From: Trichoplusia ni
Taxonomy: Eukaryota; Arthropoda; Insecta; Lepidoptera; Noctuidae
Direction of reading: 5' to 3'
NCBI RefSeq assembly: GCF_003590095.1
Contig: NC_039481.1
Coordinates: 3,286,001 to 3,350,000 of the forward strand
DNA length: 64,000 nucleotides
The position numbers and the translations under genes are program-made. Each line of letters starts with the position of its first letter. Positions within the stretch are counted from its first letter, which is position 1. Below, piece after piece: positions 25,302 through 37,385 of the stretch. The notes under the pieces were generated by a model, which saw only the letters and a list, made by a program, of their open reading frames with translations, was not told the origin of the DNA and searched no databases.

Positions 25302-25646
25302 GTAACATTGTCATCAGGACTAAATACAAGCCCTTCGCATGTCTAAATTGACGCCGCAAATTTTGGATTCTTACTTTACGTCATATCTGCATTCAAACCT
25401 TGCTCTCTACCTGTTCATTGTTAAGTATTCGAACTGTATGATTCAAATCGATTCGATATCCTCATAACTTTTTTTAAGCGACCGTTTCTCCCTATTATAT
25501 AAATCATTCCCATTACTCTTGACAAGATATAAGCCTTTAACTGCTATTTTGTATATAGCATTCATTCCCCTTTTTATTAAATCTTGGGATTAGTCATGTT
25601 TACGACTAAAAATCGATTGATTTTAATACATGAATATTATATCCAG
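25302..25646 (+). other. Cip4: Probable Cip4 3'UTR intron
   Basis: Four bases after the stop codon there is a good donor (CCG|GTAACA), and an acceptor (TATATCCAG) precedes a sharply GC-rich block at 25647. The stop-to-junction distance is too short to trigger nonsense-mediated decay in the usual model. If the 24893 donor joined 25647 directly, about 30 extra codons would follow, replacing most of SH3. Confidence 0.45.
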
Positions 25647-26300
25647 TTGCGGCCCTGCTGGCGGCCCCGGGCGGCCGAGAGGTCGCGCGAGCAGTTCGTC
25701 GGCGGCGACACGACAGCGCTCTCCCTGCGCTCGCACGTTGATATGTTTTGTGGCCTATATAGTAACAAGTATTTTTGCTATAATTTATCGTATCGAAAAA
25801 GTTCGCATTATTTTTTTATCGTGTTCTTTCTATTCCGATTGTTATCCTGGCGTAGGCCACCAATGAACAAAAACGGAAACATTCCATGATCTTATTTATT
25901 GTGTATATTGTTGGTTATATGGCGTACATATTTTCATGTATGAAGTATACCGTAATAGCGTAATTAATTATAATGTGGTGTAACTCATCTAGATCTTCAT
26001 TGTGCCAGCTGTTTACGTAATAAGTTTATATTTCGTACTTATGATAGTTGTAATCTTGCTTTTATGTTATTTGCCATTGAGTATTTGAAATTATAGCAAA
26101 AATAGATAGTGTAGGTGTTATGAAATGTGTAAAATATGTAAACTTAGACTTACTTGGAACGCTATTGACATATTATAATGATTATGAATAACATGTAATA
26201 TGGAATCCTGTGTCAACTATCACATGCGATGTATTGTATAATACTTACTTTAATTGAATTTTATATAGGATATTATCTAATAAAGCTAGCTAAAAGTCAC
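25647..26300 (+). other. Cip4: Probable Cip4 3'UTR
   Basis: A GC-rich start (25647-25738) runs into AT-rich DNA with no good coding frame and ends near an AATAAA signal at 26279-26284. An apparent open frame starting at 25584 is better explained by the GC-rich block than by a protein. Confidence 0.5.
26279..26284 (+). terminator. Candidate Cip4 poly(A) signal AATAAA
   Basis: This is a canonical AATAAA about 1 kb downstream of the Cip4 stop, in an AT-rich 3'UTR-like context. The cleavage site cannot be seen. Confidence 0.45.
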
Positions 26301-29300
26301 GATTAGCCAATGTTATTTTCTGAATATACGCTGTTTGCGGGAACGTATATATAGTTCATGTATTTATATTTAAGTGAGATGATGTATGAGAGTGAAGCAT
26401 ACAATTTTTCTACAAATATAAAATTATGCGACAATTACTACGATGTTTGATTTCCAACACGATATAACCCCTTTATACCAAGTCAGATTGCTCAATCGAA
26501 TGAAATTCAATCATCAAAAACGACCAGCTGTTGAAGTACGATTATCTCATCCGATTCTAAAAATAGTAAGAAACGTGATCACGTGTCTAATAAACTAACT
26601 AGAGCGGAAGAAATAACTACCGTGCAGCCGCAGGGAGTCCGCATGAAGGTTTGTCACTTGTTGTGTAAGATCAGTGCCTTTCTAATGGGCCAGCGACCTA
26701 GTGTGGCCTTACACCGGCTGACCTTAATATTAATAGGTTCAATGTACTGATGTTACTTGAGTATGACAGAAGTAGTAGAATATAGTGTTCTGCAGTAGTG
26801 TATTATATTATATTACGAGTATATTACTGACATGGACTGTATTCTTGCGGCTTGTAGTATTCTTTATTTTCTATAAAGACTACGAGTAAAGGCAAATGAT
26901 ATGGGTGGATGCAAAGCGAAGGGTAAAATATACGATGATGACAGAAATGAAAGCCGAGCTGTCGGTAGTTAAGGCTGGTGATGAGGCAAATGGTTCGGGA
27001 AAAACGCGGCAGTCTTAACTGTCTTCATAAGATAGGCTGTGTGCCTAGTTGGAACTGCACCCAACAGATGTCGCTGTGTTAAGCTTCCTAAAGTTAGAAG
27101 AGTGAAATTGCTTTTATATCTATTCTTAATTTGTTTCGTTGTGGGTTTATCAACTATTTTGGGTGAAAAATATATTAAAAAAATAATTTCACAAATAAGA
27201 TTCAAACTCTGTTATCATACAAAATAAGTATCAGTGTAATACTAGGTATATTCAAAGGTCTATAAAAAAATAGAATTCTGCAGTAAAACGTTAACTATCG
27301 TATTTGCCTTTTAGGACTTAGCTTAGTAGTTCAATGTCCGTAAAGAATAAAAAACTATTAATCCGGACCATGCAGTTCTTTTCTTTAGTCGTCGTCAATA
27401 TTTTGTTCTCTATTAACTTTACTCTGCGTAAAAAAAGTAGAAAACAAAATACGGTGTAATAGATAATTATTATATCTACCTTATTTTTATTTGTTATTCC
27501 AACGCCCTTATGTAGGCTGGTATCAGTCGCGAGGTGTTTACACCGCGTTCGCTGCTCCATTGGCCGAGTGCACCGCCTTCCGTGTCCCGCCACGCAATCA
27601 TTGCATAATTCAATTCACTAACCATCATACACTTATACGCTTCAAGCATTCATTGCCGATCAGTTTACGCCTTTCATAATATTCCCCCACGTAAACAGCT
27701 CGATGTACAACAATTTCGGCGAATTTAACTTTATAGCTGTACTACTATTAGATCCAAAGCTAAACGAGTTTTGCGGGCACTGCGGGCACGCCACCCCGAG
27801 GTCGGGGATTGTGCAAATACTTATTTAAATGGTTTTCCTGCCACGACCGAAGTAGATGGGATATTGTATAATAGTTATCTTGCGAGAAAAATCACAGTTC
27901 AGTGTACCATTTTCGGAGTTCCAAGATATAAACTCGAGCATTTGAAAGCTCTGTAAACGTTTGGTGCTAAATTGCCTAATTGAACTTGACCTAAAAAACT
28001 CAAAGAAAAGTTAAATAATTTCCTTACGGCAGAATTAGGTAGGTACTATAAGCGCATTTTAAATTATTAGAAAAGCATTCAGCGAGACAGTGAGCTTCGT
28101 CAAAAACGTTTACATTGTACCTGTAATTGAGTATTCCATTTTAATGTGACCATAAGCCTTCATCACCTCATAGTGAATGAACCCCAACCTTTATTCAGTA
28201 TGTTCATTACGGTGGTTACGGTTTGCCCATATGGGACGTGACCGATGCTGGTGCGGTTTAATCTCGCAGATCGCTCGATCTAAGCCCCGGCTATTTTGTC
28301 ACGATTTCCTTAACTTTGCACACAACGCTAATAATATTGTGAGTTCATTTTGATTTTCTTCGTACATGTTTACCGTTGGTGCTGTGTAATTTAGAAGAAT
28401 TATTTTTAATACAAATTACGACGAAACACTTGATAAAGTAGATTATTGGTGACACGTGGTGGGGGACAAGGGTTAGTGAAGTCTTTTTTTACATCTAAAT
28501 TTAGAGGCATTTGACAAGGACTTTGAGATTTGTTACTGTTAAAACAATATTATAAATGATTATTGAGTACCATTTTATGGTAAAACCCACTATGGCTCTA
28601 CGACAGCGTTGCCGGTGGTCAACGTAAGCAAAACACAAAGGGAGGCCTAATGAGTTTTATACAAAGCCATGACTATTTAGTTTAGTTAACACGGTCCGCG
28701 GGCATTTGTCGGAGTAAGGTGTTACGCAACGCTTCCATCTGTTGAACCACTCGGACAGGTTTCCATTGCAGTACAAACAGCAAGTGAAATGTGAGACGTA
28801 GACGAGCGCGTAGGGCCGACATCAGGCGGCTAGTTGCGACAACAATGCTTCAATGCTCATTTGGTGCAAAGGTTTTCCGCACTAGTCTTCTTTTCCACGA
28901 GTGATAAGGTACAGAGTATTGTCATTAAATACAGATAGAATGGAACCATATTACCTTAATTAAAGAAGATGAGGGAGGGAAGAGCAATCAAAGCTCTCCA
29001 AAGTATTACTACCTTCTTATACTATTATCATTTTATCTAAATTATAGCATCATATTCAATACGTACGTACACCAAAATGTTTGCACGTATTGCAACTGCG
29101 ATTGCGAATATGAAAGTTGATAGTTTGCTGCACTCGTGACCTTGACTGTACCTATTCACAGCTACATCGTAGAAAAGCTAGCTTGTTAGTCCAAGCAGCT
29201 ACGTTGTGACCAAGGCTATATCCGATGACTATTGTTTAAAATCAAACATAAAAAAATACAAGTACCAATAGCAGTACCTAATGGGTGAGCTTCAGGTTAT

Positions 29301-29461
29301 TTGCATGTAATATGTTGATTCATTTGTCGAAAAGTTTTCATTTAAAATAATGTTTTATTCGACTTGACCATGTGCTTGTATCACTTGCACTATGCCATCA
29401 AAGGCAAATTTGATCTAGCTATATAGTTGGTGATGGTGGTGGTCTACATAGCAGTTGAAAC
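26301..29461. other. Intergenic stretch without supported gene
   Basis: AT-rich DNA with short chance frames only. A GC-rich block near 27520-27600 with an inverted CCAAT (ATTGG) and a TCAGTC initiator-like sequence could be a promoter, but no linked exon was found. A moderately GC-rich segment at 28590-28860 is unexplained. Confidence 0.5.
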
Positions 29462-29640
29462 TTTTTTTATTCGGCGAGGGAATCTTCACGGATACCAACC
29501 TCCTCAGGAGAGGCCACTAAGCGGGTAGTGTCTGACTTTTACTCATTAAACCTGAACCGCCGTGCAACGTCTCCAATCTCTTCCCGCATTTAGTCGGTGC
29601 GCGGCGAAGCATAGCAATTCATCACGCACCGAACAGTCGA
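29462..29640 (-). mobile_element. 5'-truncated LINE 3'-end fragment (same family as the 48-52.9 kb element)
   Basis: Read on the + strand, a T-run at 29462-29468 is followed by segments that align in order with the 3' end of the full element at 48001-48175. Matching blocks include GGGAATC, CACCTCCTC against AACCTCCTC, GGGTAGTGTC, TTAAACCTGAACCGCCGT and the CATAGCAATTCATCACGCAC type segment. It is diverged by scattered substitutions and small indels. It is a dead-on-arrival copy in the same orientation. Confidence 0.8.
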
Positions 29641-32600
29641 AGTCGAAACCTGCGTTCAAGGTAACTGGAAACAAACATATTTTGGAGCCTGCTACCACCC
29701 CTTAAACTAAGATTATTTGTGATGTGAAAAAGAGACGCCGCTCTATATCATGTAGTGCGTCCTCTCGCTTCCACAACTGCGACAATCTTCTACTTACTTT
29801 ATGAGGTGGAAGCCTCTGTCTAATGTCTGTGAAAAAAGAAATCTAGTGATTGAAGGTAGGTTACGTAGGAGTCACGGATCAAAGTAAAATAAACATATAT
29901 TAAATTAAGTGGGTGAGTAGGTAACATACCGACGTTAGATAATATCGCGTGAAATAGAAAACTAGTTATTAGTATCTTGTTATAGCAGTTATTATGGTAG
30001 AGTGCGTTCAGCTGTGGGCTATTGTTTGAGTTTCTTAATAAGGATTGGGTAATAACGAAGATTTTCGGTACCATTTGGTAATAATGGCTTGGGACGCCGG
30101 ACGCACAGCCTTTTGGGAAATATTGCTTATGCTTAGATTTTTTTTTGCAGTCATATTGAAGGGTAAGCAAACCGCAATAGTAAATAGTGTAGCGTGTAGT
30201 TGGAGTTTTGGTAATTTTGAAATGAAAGAGATAGGCTGCGTTGCCATCAGAGTTTTGCGAGGATATTTAGCTATGCTGTAAAAATGTGTGGTCTTAACCA
30301 AAGCTGTTTGACGAAAATGTTTATTAACACAATGTATAGCGGAGCTGTGGAAATGCATATTAATGTATGCGAGGATGTCCTGTGAAAAACTTACATGCTC
30401 GGAAACCTCGCAAACATTATTCTCAAGACACATTTATCACAACAAAATCCTCGTTTGTTTTGTATTCGCAAAAATCTAGCTTCGTTGAGCGGTTTTCCAC
30501 AGAGCTGTGTTGTCCAAAGCGAGGTGAATGCAGCTAATGGTTCTTTAGAAACACATCCCTCGCTACGCATCCTAGCACATCTCCGGTGAAAACTTAGATT
30601 TGAGTTCTCTACTGTACTAAAGAAACATTTTTTTGTGTCTCTCTGTAGAGGACCTTTTTAGAGGAGCATTTAAAGAATAAGTCGGCAGTACTCAGCTGGC
30701 TTGCGTTTGCTGTCAAAGGTCGACTATGAAGAGACCATGTCTGAGTGCAAATTTAAGCAGATTTCTCTTTAACGTTCACCTTAACATTTTATTTTAAACG
30801 CAGGCAAGTAAAAAGAATATTATGCTTTATTGCTTTAGCTTAAAAGATAAATGCATCTAAGATATTCCACATTTATTTTTCGGAGAACTTTAATTTATAT
30901 TGCTGTCTATTTGGTTTGTTATTAAAGATTTAAGGTGATATATGCATGCAAATGTTTAAACATTTCTGTTTTACACATTGATTTTACATAGTTATGTAAT
31001 ATCCTACTTAATAATTTAAATATGAAAGTTGACAAACCATTTTACATATTATTTGTTAATTCGAAATTCGCTGCTTCATTCGCAAGTCAAAACCAAGACA
31101 TCGAATTATCTTCATCCTGACAAAATGCCGACTCGGGAATTCCGTATTCAGCCACATGTTATGATTAAAAGCTGTAATAAGTTGATAGGTATTTACTATG
31201 AGATAGAACGAATACTTCTGCTTGTTAGAGGAAAAAGCTTTTGTGACGAGATTGGTAAGATAATTTGTTCCTGTTATTAGAATATTTGGTAACCAAGCAT
31301 TACGTACGTGATTTCAGAATCTCATCTCTGATGGCCGTGGAAGTTTCCTCTAGAACATCCATCATTGCAACAGACGTGGTTTCGAAATAGTTACTTAGAA
31401 ACAAAATCGTAGTTGCGACAATGACACTATTAGATTAAAATTTAAATCCTTACAATTAAAGTTTATTTACATACGTGTCTAAATGTTTACATGCTACCAT
31501 AGAAATGGTTAAAACGTTAAATGCTTCGTTCTAAAGTCAAGATTACTGAAAAAAAAATCATTAATAGTTTTGAAATCAGAACACAATTTAATTTTAATTA
31601 ATTATTTCTTTTTTATTTCGAAATTCGAAGTGTGTTGTTGTTTCTTCATTGTTGCGCTACAAATTCATTGTTATTTTTTAATTTAGCGAGCCTCTCATTA
31701 AGGCAATTTTGTTATCCAATTAATGTAATAGAACGTTGAAAACCTACCATACTTAGAATTTTCCGTTGTATTTGGATAGGTGTGTGTTTCTTGTTACTCA
31801 ATTACGTTGTAAAAGCTACAGCTGTTTGAATTTTCTCTAAATTCATTTTAAATGTTTATCTAAACGAAAATTGTAGTAGACCTAGGCGGTGTTTGCCAAT
31901 TGAACTATTCTCACAAAACCTTACTAACGTGTAAAGCCTGTTTCAGAAAGCTATTCTTCAGCAAGCATTTTAAAATAATTTGATTAAGTTGATTAAATAT
32001 TAATTCGCCAAACATCCAAATAGCGGCTAATTTAATGTAGCACGTAGGTATAAATGAGTAATAATAAACTTGAAAAAGAGAACCATTTATATTCTACAAA
32101 GCAATTTCGTTACAGTCAAGACATTCATTATATTAAATAGGCCTACGATGAATTAATGTGCATCATTAAAATTATTTAAACGCAGTCACGGCTGTTTCCA
32201 TTCTTTTAATTAAGTTCTTAGCTTACATATACAGTTGTATAATCTAGCCTAAAGAACTAGTCACGAAAGGATTTAGTATGGATGAAATGTCATACAAAAG
32301 CTATCATTTTCAATTGTAAGGAGGCTCCGGTGTCTCTCCATCTTCACTGTCACAGTGTCTGTATAATTGTAACTCACGAACTGTGCTGGCTAGATGGTTG
32401 AATTCTTTACAGATTTATTTTTATTTCAGTTGCCTTTATAACAAATCATAAATAATGAAAGTTTTTTTAGCTCCTTTGTACGGAACCCGCAGAATCGAGA
32501 CTGACACCCATTCGACCTGTTTTTCCACATTGTTCCGGGTTGTAATTATTTGATAAGTTTCGAATAAACTTATCTACTTACAATTTGCAATGTATGTAGG

Positions 32601-33609
32601 TACAGAAGCCTCAGTAAAAGAAAATCAGTAGCAATATTAAATAATCCAAAAAATGTCCTTAATTAATTATGAACTTCATAGTTTTCTTGACGTATTATCG
32701 TCTATTTATTGTGAAAGTTACACAAAGTGATCCCAGTAGGTACTACTAAAACTACTAGTTTTGCAATAAATTGGCAAATCAAAGTTTGTAACTCAGTTCA
32801 TTTTGCGGAGGAAACCGGTGTTTTGCAGTGTTCGCAGTTCGCGAATACTTGGCTATCCAGTAGCGGGAATTAATCTGTTATATATAATCTAGTGTAAACC
32901 CTTAAATTTCCCTTTAAACATCAGACCTTAGTTAACTTATCAATGTGTTAGGTAAATATTTTTTTTTGAATTTTTAATTCTTCTTAACTTTAATCCACTT
33001 ACTACAGAAGTAAACAAATCAATGAGATATTAGATAGCATGTCAACAAACGTCCATCGGGTGTTTCTCTTCTTAAATTTGTTTCGAAAACAAAACTGATG
33101 TAATCGGAAATAAGTTCATTTATTTTACCTCATCTAGATTTCTGTTAAAGGTTGTTTTTATTTATTTAACTTTTAAAATTCGGTTTGTTTTGGTAATTTT
33201 TGCTTATTCAAAATATTTTTGTGACACATTATTAGTAAACAGTCAGGGTACGGTCAATTAAATATGTTAATTCACTCAGCTGATTACTGAAAACCGACCG
33301 AGAAATTCAATTTCATTAAGCCCTAATTGAGTTTCATAAATAACAATATTCATATTTGGTTCCATCAATTAATAGCAGAAACAATATGCATGCGTCAGTA
33401 TATGTATTTCTGTTTAAGGGGATTGCGTGGGGATTGGGGGATGAGTGGATTTCGACGAACATATTTGATCTTTTACATAACTTAGCAGTAACTTGAATGA
33501 AAGTAAACTAAACTTTGTACTTACACATGTTTTTGCAGGAATCAGAAGTAACATCGTTTGTTTTATTTTACTTGAAAAAAGGTTTAAAAATTATGATTTA
33601 TAGTGATAT

Positions 33610-33643
33610 CCCATGCGGGCGAGGCCGCAGGCGACCGTTAGTA
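33610..33643 (+). mobile_element. Relic of an RTE-type retroposon 3' tail
   Basis: The block 'ATGCGGGCGAGGCCGCAGGC' followed by 'GACCGTTAGTA' resembles the terminal block (GCGGGCGAAGCCGCGGGCGAAAGCTAGTA-like) that I recall from RTE-derived repeats common in Lepidoptera. Only the tail is recognisable. Confidence 0.4.
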
Positions 33644-34794
33644 AGTAGATTTACTAAATTTCTGAACCGCACATAACTGTGGCCACAACCAAAAAGTTGC
33701 GGATAGGATGATGTTGTGTTTTCTAGTTTTGCAATGCAATGTAATATATGATCCGTTTTAAAATAATATAGTTTAAAAGGAAAATTTCACCTTAAATTTG
33801 ATAAAGCACAAATAATTTTATGTAATAAAAACTGCTAAATGTTTTCTAGATTGGTTGCTTGACCGACTCAAGGCAGTACAATACATTTATTGTATCCTAA
33901 ACATTCGGCCACCAGATGTGCATCTGTTACATACAATATTAAATCTAACCACGTTTTGGCAGTAAGCCACGATGGTGCCATGGATTAGCTTCTCTTTTCC
34001 GGGAAAAATGCCGCACCTGAGCTTACATCCTGCTTCTGGCAAATTCGCAATATGGAGTACCTCTGCAGCCCGATATGGCTCAAAAACAGCCCGAAACCAG
34101 ACCATTAATCAGCTGACAGTGAGAAGGAATACAATATTAAAGAGCACCCGAATCCGGTGTAAAAGCCGAATTTTGAATACCATCCCTTGCTATTCCGCCG
34201 CTCGGTTGTAAACAGTTGTCATCAGTCAGGATATTTCATAGCGGTATTTATACAAGACCCGGTAAAAATATATAGATCCTTAGGATTAAGTAATCCGAAC
34301 TGCTATCGAGGTAACCTACTTGAATAAATGATATTTCGAAAATAAACTTGTGTTTCGCTTCGAGAAAGGCATGCCTACAGTGAAGGGTTGGTATTTATGC
34401 GCCGTGCGGCACCGCTGGTAGCGTGTTCCGTGTAATATACGAGTGGTAATGCGACTTTCCTCTCGTTGGTGAATACTAAGGGCACGTAATTTGTCACGCG
34501 CCTAATATTGGGCTTTTGCGTCATCATCATGGTTCTCTGTTAGAGGTCTACTCGCTTCCACTTAATGAAACTTCAGTGTTCAACTAATTTAATTGTAAAT
34601 AAAGGGTGGTTTGTAACGATGGGGTTTATATCGAAATCGTGAATAATAAGCTTTCGGGATGGAAATGTAAGTCTTGAATAGAGAGGATGACAGGCATCTC
34701 TTTACGCACAGAGAGTTACGTTGACATAATAGATGGCAAATGTTAAGGCAATCCGATGTAAGTGATTAATTTGATGTAACACACTTTCATACCG

Positions 34795-34900
34795 GTCGGC
34801 GGGTGTTGGCCGGCGCGGGCGCAGTGTCCGCACGACCGTCGACTCCTGCGCAGCACGCGCTCGACCCCCGCCGCTCACCGCTGAGCTATCACCGCGATTT
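34795..34900. promoter_or_regulatory. Isolated GC-rich promoter-like island
   Basis: A CpG-rich block of about 100 bp is followed by A-rich sequence that could be a 5' untranslated leader, with a possible donor near 35010. It might be the distal promoter of the NRF-type gene, whose first visible exon at 56708 begins with a splice acceptor, but nothing links the two directly. Confidence 0.25.
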
Positions 34901-37310
34901 ACGCCGCAACGATCATATTCTGAAATAACATTTATCATAAGTACAGAGACAGTGAATATTTAAGTGAAAGCATAATAAAAGAAATAAATAAAAAAGGATT
35001 CTTGTACTCAAGAAATAAGGTTGGTATATTATTTTAATCTTAATTGTTCTGCAGCTTTTATGACTTGATTTGACGATAAACATTTTACAAAATCAACATA
35101 AATTTTCACTTTAACCCTTATTATTTTCATACTTAAATAACTTACATATTTCGATACATCGCACATTTTACGTTACACGCGAACCGTTCAGCCGCTACGT
35201 GATTAAGTAACAGACATGCATCTAAACTTTCGTATATGTAATATATGTTGGATTGTGAAATGTGGATAAATAATGTTATGACATCCTTAATGTAGTTCCA
35301 AACAGGTTTATTCCCTCTCCTAAATGTCAACGTGTTGTGAAAAGTGGAGCTGGCTGTATAGTGTCTAGTGTAATGGTAGGACAGTTTTACAAGGTTCCGG
35401 AACGACAATAGTTGGAGTTAATGATACACTAAAGACTTGGCTGACACCTCTACTTTAAGTGTACTTTCACGGGTAATCTCATAAAGTTGGTAGAGTTTGG
35501 AAACACGCACCCCCGGGTCAGATTACGAATGGGTTCTTTTATAGGTGACGATTTTAAACTTATTTAACTTTTTTGAGGTTTTTACGTTTTTGAGGTCTCA
35601 TATGTACCTATAAATATTTCCCTGGATTACATACTGGAAACAGGGACTTTGGGTTTCTAATTAAAATTTTAATTTTACTAACAAAAAAATTATCCATTGA
35701 TCGATATATTAAATTAATATGTGATGTTAATTCTATGTGATGATATTAAAATTGCATATTTTTGCACGATAATCATAGTAGATATTTTTTTTTATACCGA
35801 TAATTTTTAAAATACTACAAAATTGATTCAACTACTATACAAGCTTATCAGAATTAAAATATTAATTACTTAAAAAGACTTTGTTCATAGTTAAACAAAA
35901 AAAAATAACTAAGTATGTGTAAAGCTAGTCAAGAGTCAGGAAGATAAACTAAGCATGCAAAAACTTATCTATCCTAAGTTAATTAGTGGAGGCTCCTAAG
36001 TGTGGTGCTGTGTCGGTATGTTGTTACGACAATTGTTTCTCAAGTCGTTAAGCTTTACGGCCTAATGGCGGGCAAGTGCAACCTGCAGGTAGAGCCGACA
36101 CGCGCACACTTACTACACGGACTACTTAGTGTAATTGACACTTGTGAAGTGCTGCTAACACTATGGCACTAGGAGGCTTAGTATACTTAGTAACACTTCA
36201 TTAATAAACAGCTATTTGTTATGAATTTTAATCAATAAGAACCTAAAATTTAAAAATTAGTAGTGAGTAATTTTGGACCTACTGAAAGTTTTTTTTGTAT
36301 TGTCCTACCAGTAAAAAACTTTGTTATTCTCAAAGGTCTTACTAACAAATATACCACATAACGAAGTGGTACCGTAGCCTGAGGAGCTGACCCGCTATTG
36401 AAAATATAAATATGAAATATGAAAGTATAAACCCAGCCAATATTATCTTTCACAACAATTTTCAATTGTAATTAATCAACGTTCATGAAACTCGATCCAT
36501 GTTAATTTGACGTTGAAACATTAACCGAAATAAAACAGCCCCAATACATTTACAATACGTCCGTGTAATGTTATAGCTTTTGTTTTATTGTTACGTATTG
36601 TCATCCGAACAATATTGATACAGGTAGATACGAAGTTTATGTTGCCAGGCCAACATAAAATAAAACAAATTTTATGGCTCAGAATGTCGGTAATCTTTCA
36701 AAGCCAAATAAAAACGTAGGCAGGGCCCGTGATAGGAAGTTCGGGGATAAAATAACAGCAACGATCCTCTATAGCGTTAGTAAACAAAACTGCCCGACAC
36801 ATTAGCTTTGATAAACACATAACTATAAAAACTTACGTAATCGTGGAGTAGGTGCTTGTTTACTGAAATAATTTTGGCATTCAATTCATTATAATTCAAG
36901 CGCATGTTAAAAAGTAGGCAGTGGTTATCATAACCGATTTAATCATCAAGCGGAATTCAGGCAATGTTATTGCATCGCACACTTGCGTAAAGTGGAACAA
37001 AAAGAACCAGTCCTAAGTTGCGCTCCATTTCATATGATACGCACTCGCGATGAAAGTGGAAAAACATCGAACATATTCGAATATGTTTAGCCTTCGCAAT
37101 ATCGGATGCGCGGCGCGTGCTGCTCCGGTCAACATCGGTGTTTAAACAACAGATAGAACTGTGGACCAGGAGTCATCTGATAAGTAGGTAAATAACCGAT
37201 CACCGCCGCAGGCGCCAACTCTGAACTTTCACCGATTGTTAGTTTTACTCCTCCGACAAAGATGTCAAGTTGCGTCACGACATTTATGTCACTAACAAGG
37301 CGTGCGCACC

Positions 37311-37385
37311 TTTATATAAGTGTAAAACATATTCCACGGTGTCCGGAGAGTGATATGTGGAGTCAGTAACAGCTCCACACTCAGT
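37311..37385 (+). promoter_or_regulatory. Candidate TATA and initiator core promoter
   Basis: TTTATATAAG at about 37311-37320 is followed by arthropod-type initiator matches TCAGTA (about 37364) and TCAGTT (about 37381). The whole lies in a GC-elevated 37.1-37.6 kb region. The TATA-to-initiator spacing of about 50-65 bp is longer than the usual 25-30, which weakens the call. No downstream exon is identified. Confidence 0.25.

Noticed and set aside
30035..30433. 132-codon frame on the - strand, with an overlapping 116-codon frame
   Set aside because: No recognisable domain, no coding-like composition, and overlapping frames are open on both strands, as expected by chance.
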